DNA from: Undaria pinnatifida
Lineage: Eukaryota > Sar > Phaeophyceae > Laminariales > Alariaceae
Reading direction: 5' to 3'
NCBI GenBank assembly: GCA_012845835.1
Contig: JABAKD010000014.1
Coordinates: forward strand, 11,317,219 to 11,381,218
Length of the DNA: 64,000 bases
Shown here: piece after piece, positions 11,520 through 23,572 of the stretch
Position numbering within the stretch: position 1 is the first letter of the stretch
Layout of the letters: the number at the start of each line of letters is the position of its first letter
The notes under the pieces: generated by a model
Seen by the model: the letters and a program-made list of their open reading frames with translations, nothing else
The model's database searches: none
What the model was told of the DNA's origin: nothing
Made by a program: the position numbers and the translations under genes

Positions 11520-12976
11520 GAGCGTAGTCATAGCTACACTGGATGACTCTTTGTTACCACGCAGCGGCTACTGCACCATGTAGGCAATATTGACTACAGC
11601 GGTACTACGTGCCGATCGGGCTGTACAAGGTTGTGCCGAGTAGCCTAGAGCGACCCCGGCCTTCTTGACCTGCGCCCATATTTATTCTTGTATGTCACTT
11701 TATACTGTAATAGACACATGCTTGCCAAAATTCGGTAGAAATACAGCAGTACGTTCTTCGTTATCCGGGAGCCGTCATACTGAAGTTGAAGTTAGCTACG
11801 AACACACCCGCTCCCACATAAGAAAGCAACTAATAAGCAATTAATAGCAGATAGCCTGGGTGGTAGGTATTTCTGGTTGTTTTCAGCTGTGTCCTGTACT
11901 CGTTAAGCATGCTCGTTCGTACCATTGCATGCTGAATAAGGGGCGTCTCCTTTATCTTGTTGACAAATCGTAAATCTCATGCGTGTACAGGCTTGTTCAT
12001 AGCTTATAGCTGAGCGTGCCAAATTTCGAGCCCGGCCAAAGTCCATGCCGTTTTCGCGAGTTAGACGCTGGTGCTTCGCATACACGTGCTAAGAACTCTT
12101 GCAAAACTGTCGAAGGGCGTTTTCTTTTTCTTCGTGTTGTATTCCGACACTGGTATACAGTTTTCGTCCGATGCTTTTGAATTTTTGGGCCTTGAGGGAA
12201 ACGAAATTGATCGCGAACGAAAAAAAACAAAAAGCGAAAACCTCCGCCTTCCAATTTTGGCAAGAGCGCACAAACCACGCGTGCGAAGTTTCAACGTTTA
12301 CTTCACAAACACAGCGTGGACATTTAGACTTTGGTACGTCAATCTGCGTAAATATACGGCATGCACTAACTAGCCTTGAAATTACTTTAATTTAGTACTA
12401 AATCGATTTTGGGCGTGACTTATGCCTCTAAATCGACACAACCCTGTCAAATCTTGGACTAGTTAATGCGTGCTAAATTTCCTACAATAATGTCTCGGTG
12501 TGCCTGGCACCGACTGTTTTCGGAAAAAAAACAAAAACAATGATGCAGTGTGCCAATGTTTTGGGTGGTTATGGCTCAAACCGTGAAAAGCGAATTTGGA
12601 CACGATAATCACATGTTTAGCCGAGATCAATACCCACCATCGCGCAAAGTTATGAGACGTTGACAGGTATGTAAGTTTTGCCATGCCAGGTACTGGGTTC
12701 GAAAAATCGGAATCCAAAACCAGCCATAATGTAAAGTAAACCTGCACGATCAACCCCCCTCCCCTGCTGAACACATCACGGCGCTTCGCGCTTGGTGCAC
12801 GTGATCTCTGCCTTGTCGGAAAAAAGCCGACGTGCCCCGTCCCGGTATTGTATAGATGCAAGGGTCTACAGGGTCTATGGTCCTGCAGATGACGGCCATA
12901 CATGACATGATGATTACATGATGATGACATGATGACTACACCCGCCCGGTTGAAACATAAGAACAAGGAGCGAATC
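11520..12976. other. 3' flank of the 5-phosphatase gene, no gene recognised
   Basis: Would contain the 3' UTR on the minus strand, or a further C-terminal exon if the GTGAGA donor in exon 9 is used. No clear poly(A) signal stands out. Confidence 0.3.
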
Positions 12977-13241
12977 CTAACACACAAAAATCTCACGTGG
13001 TACGCGAAGCAGGCAGTAGACAGGTTCGTGGTCCGACTCTAAGACCTCCGGCACTGCACGAAAAGTGCTCCGAGTACTCCCAGTACTCCCGCGGTGGGTA
13101 ACCCCCCCATCGCTTTGGTCTTGTCTTTGGTCTTGTCTTTGGTCTTGTCTTTGGTCTTGTCGGGGCTGCTGTGCACCGTGGTCCATTAGGCCTCGCCACA
13201 ATATTCGGTCTGTCCACGAAGGGGTTCGCTTGTCGTTGTAC
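12977..13241 (-). CDS. 5-phosphatase exon 9 (residues 483-570, stop)
   Basis: The acceptor GTGATGCAG|G restores Lys and reads YNDKRTPSWTDRILW, then SDHEPV, the last two catalytic motifs. Between them is a Gln/Arg/Asp repeat coded by a 12-bp tandem repeat (13116-13163). The frame ends VPREIFVC-TAG. A good donor (CCAC|GTGAGA) lies 18-25 nt before the stop, so a longer C-terminus from another exon is possible. Confidence 0.85.
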
Positions 13242-16200
13242 CTGCATCACATCATGGATGACATCATACGCTGTGTTGAAATGTGCTTGTTGGTTAATCG
13301 ATGCGGCGTACATATAACCATAAAAAAAACGAGGGTTTTGACGGGTCATGAGCCGTCCAACAAGTCGGGTCAGGGGGTTTCTAAAATGTCGATTGGCGTG
13401 TCGGGTCGGGTCAGGAGGTTTTCTAATGTTCTAACTGTGACGGGTCTAGCCAGGTCGGGTCACGAGGTTATCAAGTCTCACGGGTCTGGTTGGCCCACCC
13501 CTACCCGCCCCGCCCCTTTAGAACCGACTCGACCCGTAAAGAGTCCTAAAAGAAAATTACCATGGTGCGCTTTAAAGGGCAAGTCCCAGTGTTATATGAT
13601 ACGCCACCGTTCTATCCAAACTCTCGTCCGCTTGCGTACGTTGCTGAAACCAAAAATTCGCGGTCCTGTGTTCATATTTTCGATTCGGCGGACGCTTGTT
13701 CTTCATCACCATCACAGGCAACTTTCCCCTTCATCATAGCCTTTATCATAGCCTTCATCATAGGCCACTCGAAAAGAGGTACCAGGTAGGTCCTTATACA
13801 CTCGCATTCACTCGTGATACCTGCCTGGTCTGACCCTAACTCAAAGTAATGGCTTCAAATCTTTCTCCTTTCTCACTTTCTAGGGGTGTTGGTATCCCCT
13901 GGTTTGAACGTGAAGGTCGGTCGCACCGCTTCCCCTCTGACAAGCGCCTCTCCCAGCCCATCCCGCAAACCAGCAAGCAAGGGCGTCACCTGTCGAGGGA
14001 GAAACACCGACAACCAAAATATCGATAACAACACGTATGTTAGGCCCAGCGCGACACGACACAACCGTCTTTCCCTCGGCATCAGGCACAACAAGACAAC
14101 AAAAGCAACCGCTGCCTGTTAGGTTGGCGGATGAGCGTCTCAGAGGGCCTAGAGGTACTCGGCAACGCGACCCATGGTTGTGTGCTGACGACGACTACGA
14201 CACGCGTGTTCGACCCAGCAATGCAAAAGTCTTGTCTTGTCTTGTCTGTTGTCTTTTTCCTCAAGAGTATCATCTTACTCGGATGGACGCGATTCGCGCT
14301 GATTTCTGACAGCGGCACGGGGTGGTCGACATATGCTAGGCCAAGCCCATCCTGCAAGGCAGCAAACAGTGGCGTCGCACTTCCGATGGGAAATAACCAC
14401 ACATCGGACACACGAGATCGTACCCCCATTGAATCCCTATTGATCTATCTGGTATTGATCTATCTGGTACATATCATCTGCGCCTTTGAGGGCAGGCATA
14501 CCTACGTCCTTGGTCCACACGGTCTGCACGGACATAGATCATGTCGCCGGATGATCTGTCTGATCTATGACTGCCATAACAGTATTCATAGTATTATTAA
14601 TAGTATTATTAATAGCATACTAGTACTACCACGTTATAAATTTATTTATTTTCTTGGGTCGGACCTGTACTGCACATATCATGTACAAAGGCAGTACTGT
14701 ATTCATACCATTATGACAAGAGATATGATAAGATCTAGAGCTAAAGGGGATCTATCCGATCCATCTCATCTATCCGATCTATCCGATCTGTCCGACCTAT
14801 GGAACCAGCGGTAGAGGCAAAGAGCTAGGGGGACATCCACGCAATCATGCATGTACCTCGGGGCCGTGTTGGTCGCCTTTTCGCAAAGTTTCTTCGGCAT
14901 TGCCCGCTTCCCGCAACCCACGTCCCTCGCTCGCCTCTCTCGCCGTCCCTAGCAGGGGCCTCAGTCGATCTCCTGCGTTATATAACGCCAGGAGATCTTC
15001 GACTTTCCCCGCTTCCGCCAGCTGTCGAACCCAACCATTGGGCACAAGAGAACAGTGGCCAAACAATCAAATACAAGAGGGTAGGGGGAAACGGTACTGT
15101 CGTCGAGTGAACCAAGCGTTTCAAACAATCCAACAACACAATATGTTGCAGATTCAAAACAGTAAAACACAAACAGGCTGTCGAACCCAACCATTGGACA
15201 CAACAGAGCAAAGAGACAGGCACGGTGGTGCTGGTGATGAGAGCACCACGCGCTTCAACTAAAACAACACATGTCGAAGGCTCAAAATCTCGGAAGCGGA
15301 GGGTGAGAGACAAGAGACACTGCGGTGTTGGTGTTCCATGCATCAAGGACTCCAAACAAAACAGCAAATAACAAATATGTTGCAGACTCAACCAGGGTAC
15401 AAACTAAATACGTAGCAAGGTTCGAGGCTATCGCGTCGAACAAGGAACGCTTTCATTGCGAGAGATCGCTGTCGCTGCAGACGCTTGCACACTGCAAACC
15501 GTCACCAAGAGCGGCTCTCACGACGACATTGCTAGTGCTGGTGCTTTCGCACAGCAGGCACAAGCATCGCTATCGCCAATGGTCATCGATACCAGTCACC
15601 GCACACTACGTTAAAGCAGTCACTCAAGGCACATGTATTTTTGGTGCTTTTGTTGAATTTTCGATAAAGAAAAGGTGCAACTTTGTTTTTCAGCAGAAGC
15701 TACACGATTTCTATTATACCGTGTGTATTCTATTAATAGCAGGAAACATGCCATAAGGATAGTGGCACACCTCCTCAACCAAATCTGCTCCTTCCCAGTC
15801 TGTCCTTGACGAAAAGCTTACATTTACGGCAGTCTTTGTTTTTGTTCTACTGTAAAGCCACACCACTTCGCCGCATTGTACAACACGTCAACCCCAAAAC
15901 ACCTCAGACACTAAGGGCACTAAGGCTACACTAGGTAAACATTACTCTGCCGTCTAGTGGTCAGGCTATTGGTCAGGTGACAATGCCAACCACGGCCATG
16001 CCAGCCTCCAACGGAGCCCCGCGCTCCTTCCAGCACTAGAGCACTAGAGCATTATAAATAGAGCACGAGGACAACAATGTGGTTGTGAGGTTAGCGGCCG
16101 CAGAATGAACAAAATACCAAAATACAAAATACAGGCATATGTTTACGGGATGCAACCACAACTATTTCATAGGCGTACGTGCAAGTGATATGCTGGAGCG

Positions 16201-19200
16201 TAGTCCAACGAAGATTGGGCTGAAGGTTAGCTTTGTTTAAAGACCGACTGTGAACGTGGAGTACCTTTGGTTCAGGAGGTGCGCCGTTCTCCCGAAATTG
16301 TGTCGCTTCCACACAATTTTCTTTAGAAACAAACAAATGCAAATATCCAGAGTTACAGCATGGCCAGCGCGACCCCTTAGTAGATAGTATGCCGACGATT
16401 ATTACGAAAAATCACCAAGATTGGGGCGTAAAACAAAAATGCAGGTACGGTATACCGCAGATCGAACAACGATGTCACCTTCACGACCGCCTGAAAGTCT
16501 TTCCCTCCCCTTGCTTTGTCTTCAGCCTCCTTCAGCATTTCCACCCTGGAACCAAAATAACACCGGGAGTTGTTACATTCCATCCAATTCGACAACCTAG
16601 CTCGAATTCTACCGAAGCACACTTGAGTACATTCAACACTTTTGTGAAAACACTTTTCTGAAAGCACGTCAAGTCGTGTCGAACGTCCCAACAGACGCGA
16701 TTGTAACATTGTAACATCATGTATATGTATTTGGCGCAGTTCAGTTTCACGGGACGGCAAGAGCAGTCATGACACCCGAAGTCCCTCGCCGCCGCTAAGC
16801 TATCCAGTGGGGCCGAATCGCGAGCTAAACAAGCAGCAGCAGCAAAGACAACCACGCGAAAGACGATGAGATAGGACGACAAAGCACAGCACCAGATATA
16901 CCAGGTGTATACCAGGTATATACCAGGTGTAAAGAGTCGTCGTTAGGAACTCGTGCAATTTGGGGCAATTAGGTACTACCATTAATCTATTAATCTATTA
17001 ATCTATTATTAGTAGATAGGATGCCCGTAACTGTCGTGATGTTGTATGACCACGACTATGCGTTTTTTTTTAATTCTTCAGTCGAGGGCCGCGGCGGGCG
17101 TTCAACGTAATCCGGCTCCTATGGTCTCGAAAGGGGTTATCATTATCATTATCATTATCATTATCATTATCATTATCATTATCATTATCATTATCATTAT
17201 CATTATCAATATCAATATCATCATTATCGTTATGATGATGATGATGACGATGACGATGATGATGATGATGATGACGATGATGATGATGACGATGATGACG
17301 ATGATGATGCTTGTTGTTGTTGTTATTTCGTTTATTGTTAGTATTATTATGATGATGTGATGATGATTATGATGATTATTATTACAATTACGTACAAACT
17401 CGCATTCTCTTAAAATAAATCAAGCAATACCTGAAGTTGAGGTCTCCGAAGATGACCATGTGAGCTGGAGCGGTGCTCGGCAACGTGGCCTTTAAGGCGT
17501 GCTCGATAACCTGCAGTTGCGTCTTTCGGTACTGCGAAGGACCACGTCGAGACGAGGAGGAGGAGGAGGAGGAGGTGGTTTGCGAAGCGAAGCGAAACCA
17601 GAATAAAACGAGGGACCGCAATCGAAAAGCTGTCAATGAGAAATAAGAAAACTGTTTCCTACCGCAGGTGCAGCTGCACTATTATTAACAATAGCACTAT
17701 TAATAGCAACACCAGCAGCAGCAACTGGACACACATTGCACTATTAAACAGACAGTAGGTAACACAATGATCAGCACCACGTAACACTATTAGCAGCAGC
17801 ACTAGCACGACTAGCACTACTAGCACTAACAGCAGCACGAGCATAGAAGCAGCAGCAGCACTACTAATGGCAGAACCCTGGTAAAAGTACAAAATATCAC
17901 ACGTAGCAGCAGTAGCAGCATGAAGAGAGCTCCTGAGGCTACGAGAAACTGCACACAGCAACACTAGCAGCACTACGTAGCAGTATGTAGCAACGCCAAT
18001 AGCACAAGCAACAACACCAATACTAGCAGAGCCACTACAGAACTAGCAGCAGCAATTGAAATCTTTCTCTTAAGGCTAGGATATACTACTGTACACACCT
18101 GGTCGAAGACGGCTTCCCCTACGCCGTACTTGTTGGTCCCGTACAGGTGACAGTTGACCAAAAGCACCTCGAGGTTACTCGTGGGGTCCTCCAGGTAGCA
18201 TGCCACCGCGCCCTATATCCATACAATCGATATCACCACAAGCGGGCCGAAGAGCAGCAATTATTGATAGTTAAAAAGAAGCAGCGCAAGGCGAAAAAGT
18301 TGGGGGGAAAACGCTTTGTTTTCGGTGTCGCAAACACTGCCGAATCCTTGAGGGACTCGTGTACACAGTTAATCAAAATGCACCTCGCGCTTGCTCAAGA
18401 AAAATCTTCGAGGACAGCATGCTACCACGCCCTTCATGCACACATGCAAAAATTATCGCACGCCGCCCGCACAGCAGCAAGCGTGAAAAAGGTGTAGCAC
18501 AGGCAAAAACTGAAAAAAAATGGAACCAACCAGTGTATTTTACGGGGCTTTTTTCCAGGCGCGAGTAGTCTAATGAGACCTATGCACCAGTATGGACCTG
18601 GCACATCGTAGGCTGACTCCCGATTTCACTTTTACATGCTTCTCGTGGAGGCATGAATTGCGTCAGCTGTGATATATGCGTGTACCACCTTTGGTTTGTT
18701 TGTGTTTTTCCCTGGGGTATTCCTCAGCTCCAGAGTGACTGGAGCCTGTCCTGTGACCGCGGACTTGATTATGCGAGTTAATGTGATAACAACAACAACG
18801 GGTCAAGGTCAAGGTCAAGGTCATGAGCCGACCCGCGGGTCAGGTGAGGAGGGTTCGAAAATGTGTCGGGTCGAGTCGGGTCGGGTCAGGAGATGTTCGA
18901 AATGTCACAGGCCGGGTCGGGCTAAGGCCATATGGACTTCAAGGATGGCGGTCCCGAGCCGTCTCGTGCCGTTCCCGTGGCGAGAATTGCTCGAAACGAA
19001 ACGAAACCGTCAAAACCCCGAGACAAAAGATGAGCCGGTGGCTTTTCGGTTCAGAGAGCAAGCTCAAAAGAAGACCGATTCACTTTTCGTATTTCGCGCC
19101 CTCTACGTCATAGCTGTACCTGTTGCACCTAGCGGGTTAGATCATTCTGCTGGCACCGCTCAACAGGCTGGGTACGGGGTACAGGCTGGGCAACAGAGTA

Positions 19201-22200
19201 AGCCAACAAAATGTATCTCTCGCAAGGTTTTGAGCAGTCCACAACTGAACAGGGCACATTAGAGCTTTTTTAATTATATTTTTATTTTGCCGTACTCGTG
19301 CACATTGGAGGCGTCGCCTGCAACATTTGGTATACCTTGTTCGCAAACACACCACAAATCATGATGGGAAGGGAATTCACGTTTTTAGCGGAAGGGGAAT
19401 AAATTCCTGAAGACACTTTTCGCAAACCCTCTTGTTACGGATGCTTTACGTTCGACTTGTTGCTGTCGGAAATGGCGCACTCCACAGCAGACCAAACCAA
19501 ACCAAACCAAACCATACCAAACAGCCTGTTGGAGAAGCGGAGGTTTTACCTGGATGTGGATATCGTTATACATACATCAATACTAATAGGAGAGCATGTG
19601 GACTCATTCTGAGAAGCGTACGACCAGTTTCCCCCCGTTTTTCGGGTCCACAAGAACAACAATAACATCACAACATCACAATCACAGCAAAAACAGCAAC
19701 AACAGCAATAACAGCAATAACAGCAATCGGGCGAACAGATCAAACCAAACCGAGCGCAAACAACCACAAAAACATGAGTATAATGTGCACTCGTATTACA
19801 CCACCCTAGACTACAACACCAGATGGCGTACTGTAGCGCACGCTCGTAAATGCGCATCAACTAAACGACGTACATATATACGGTTATGTGTGCGGATGGA
19901 TGTATGGATAAATGACGTAACTGTGTGCAGTCATGGCAATCAAAAGTCATACACTTCAGAGTTGTTGTGATTCACAGAAACTACGATCGAGCTCCATGAC
20001 ACTGCCATTGCACAATCACGAGACCACTGTCTCGCTAGGATGTCGAATCAGCACGGCCGCTGGGTGTGCTGGACGTAGATGGGTGGAAAAAAAGTTGAAT
20101 AACAGTTAAATAATACTTTACGCACGGCACAACGAAAAAACGACACGACATAACCTGCGCGGGGGGACAAAACAAGCATCAGGGAGCGGTCTACGATACC
20201 GTCCAATACTACTAGTCTGATAACAGTAACATTACTAATAACATTACTATCAACATAAGTTCGTACCAGTACCAGTGCCAGATGTGCCGCATGACAACAC
20301 CCCCCGTATTTACGGTTGATGGGACGTTTTTACGAGGCAGTAGTTGTCCAACACCAGGACGGCGCATTCAACGAAAACGGTCGCTCTGGGCTTGTTGCGC
20401 CGAGGACTGCCCACAATAGGCGCATCGCTTGGCTGTCGCACCCTCCCGGCCGTCGAGAAACAACACAGTAACAGTACACGACAGTACAACTACAGTACAA
20501 CTACAGCACGAGTACAGTACAACTACAGCACAAGAACAGAACGTGTACACTGCAAGTATAGTACAAGAACAGCACGAGTACAGTACGAGCACAGAGCTTG
20601 GGTTACACAGGGGTGTGTTATGGTACGGTGACCGCTTTCACAGGTCTTGCTGACCCGACCGCCTAACTTATCAGCTATACTGGAATCGATGGACCAGTGC
20701 GAATTGACGACAATTGACGACAATTGACGACAATCGACGACTAACCCTGACCCCATAAAAGGAGCACGGCTGATGCTGAATCGTAGCTGAATCGTAGCTC
20801 GAGTAAACCGACCACTGCTGGGGAAGCGGCTTGAGTAAACCGACCACTATTAATGGGTCTTTCCGACAAAGCTACTACTAACTGCCATTAACAGGTATAA
20901 TTGAGCGATAATGACGGACTGATAATCGACGAGTACGTAGGCGTTACTGACACGATTAAGAGAACGACCAGGAACATTAACAATTGAGCAAATTGACCAT
21001 ACATCATATCTAGCGAGAGAAGCGCGGAAAGGGCCTTTTTTTTTGCTTATGATAACCGCAAGCAAACGCCTTTCGGACATCATGTGCTGACAATCAGGGA
21101 AAGCTGACTAAATCGATAAGTGAGAATCGATGAGTGAGAATCGATGAGTGACTATTAAAGAGTCATAAAGACTCATAAGGAGTCATCGCTTTAAGCGATT
21201 TACAAGACAACAATCGCCGACTAACCCTATCTGGCGAGGTGTCTTTAGCGTAATCTTCTGGTGCATCTTTAACGCAACAGCCTCGACAGGCCTTTCTGAC
21301 ACGATTTACAAAAGCTACCACATATGATCATAACCCTACCATTACCAAGACTTGTCGTGCGTGACAATTGACGACTAGGCCTTCAAATACAAACCATGCG
21401 GACGATTGGAGCAACTCCACGAATGAGAACAGAACACCGAGCCTTAATTTTGCGAAAAGTCACTAATACTTGAGCAAATCGAGGAGCTAGAACTAACCAC
21501 TACATTAGTAATAGGCCTGTCTCAACATGATTTACTAACAATCAGCGAAAATGGAGTAAATCGACGACTGTGACAGACGCTACTAATAGCCTACTAATAG
21601 GCCTGTTTGACACGATTATCTAAATATCACAAAAAACAACTGAGTAAACACACGCGTGAGAACTAGCAGGTGAGAAATTGACGGACTGACCTTATCTGGT
21701 GAGGTGTCTTTCGCGTAATCTTCTGGTGCATCGGCAACCACAGACGGCTTGTCTCCGGACGGGATAACTACAGTTCGCACTCGAAGGTCCTTGAACAAGT
21801 CTTAAGGACAACGCAAAACACAAACACAAAAAGCGCACAACGTATTATACAATGCGCACACGGGATTAACACAACTCCCACTCAAGAGTCTTTCAGCACG
21901 TGTAAGGACTACCAAAAAACGAAACATCGCGAACACCGCGCATGGACGCATCGCGTACAACGTACAGACGGGAATTCAAATAGCTCACTAGCTCACACTC
22001 GAAGGTCCTTGAAGAAGTCTAAGGATCACTGTAAAACGAACAACGAACAACGAACAACGCATTATACACGCAACAAGTTTCGTGAGTCGTAACGAAGGCA
22101 TTGTGGCAGAGCAACACATCAGTGCGCGGCCCCAGGGCTTACACGGGCCGTCCACGGACACAGTACACGATGTAAGTGTCCAACAAATATTTTAATAAAT

Positions 22201-23525
22201 ACACCATGAGCAGTAATGTGAATGAAAAGTAACAACATTGCGGCATTTTCTGCATTTACCAGGCGCAAATAGAGTATCGCATATGAACGAAGGAATGAAG
22301 ACGCACCTTTTCGCGCGAAGACGAGGAGGCGGATGGTGCCATACCACTCCACGGTCTTGAACGTTTCATTACCGGTACCGGCACAATTTGACCGGCCGCT
22401 GACGTCAAGCGGCCCGTCCCCCCCATCTCGGTCCGATCCATCCAAACTCGTTTCGGTAGAGCTCGAACCTCCCGAAATCCGCGGCGAGAGACTGACCTTG
22501 ATTTTTCCGTGCGTTGGAGTCTCCCCCATCGCCACGTCTGCAACAAGCTTCCGCCCTGCTCGGAGAACGCCACACGTTGTACAATAAACGTTACGCGAAT
22601 CACGCTATACGTTACACATTGTACGACACACGCTACACGTTGTGCATGACACATTGCGCGTCACATGTTGCATGTTTCACGCTACACCACGATGCACACG
22701 CGGAAGCAGCATTGCGCAGCAGAGAGATAAAACAAATAAACAAAAACAAAATCACCTGGGATACAATTAGCAATGGTGGACAGCAAGGCCTTATCCTTGT
22801 GTTCCTCGACCACCCCCCTCAGATAGTACGACTCCTGCCGTCTGTTCTTCAGTTGCGAGCGACTCGCGGGACACCCACGAAGCAACTCCGGCTTATCCTC
22901 GGGCATCTGCAGATCATCTATCTCCCCCATGTCTTGAGGGATGCCTTCTTCTTCCCCACTGGAGGTAACCCCGGCGGAATCTTGTGCATGGTTGTTGGCC
23001 TGGCGGGCTTTTAAGACGGCCTCGGCTATTTGGTTCATCCCTCTGAGTTTTTTGCGAGTGCCGGTAAGCCCGGGTGTAGCTGAGTTTGATGCGGTGGGGT
23101 TGTTGATGGCGGGAATGGCGATGTCTCGTACGTTGTTCCATCTGGCTGCTGCTTTTCCAATGGTTGGTTCTGGGAATGGCGTTGCTGGTACGACGCCACA
23201 TTCCTGGGGAAGGGATGAAGGGACGACACACAGCAGTATTATGCGATGAGATAGAGATAGGACGTAGTAAGACAAGACGTGGCGTTGTAAGACAAGGTGT
23301 GACAAGACAGCACGTCTTAATAGACGAGACATCGCGCATGGCAGACAAGACAAGACACCGCCTTGCTACTACATATCCAAGGCAAGACAAAACAAGACAA
23401 GACAGGACAGGACGCGACTACAAGAGACAAAGCCAGGCCAAGCCAAGCCAAGATCAGACGAGGCAAGAGCATATTGCTAGTAGTAGCTGCTGCTGCTAGC
23501 TTCATTGCTGGCTTCATTGCAGGGT

Positions 23526-23572
<47 letters not shown>

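Noticed and set aside
12463-12996. 177-codon minus-strand frame
   Set aside because: No recognisable domain; overlaps the end of exon 9 in another frame and is probably 3' UTR or flank.
14131-14814. 227-codon plus-strand frame
   Set aside because: Antisense to the duplicated exon 8 region, no motif, repetitive at the C-terminal end.
16272-16322. Possible exon on minus strand (ATQFRENGAPPEPK) with AG and GT borders
   Set aside because: Its phase fits neither exon 7 donor, and exon 8 at 13,989 joins exon 7 in phase with the expected motif.
22682-23353. Full 223-codon frame around exon 2
   Set aside because: Only 22756-23203 is coding; the rest is intron bounded by a clear acceptor and donor.
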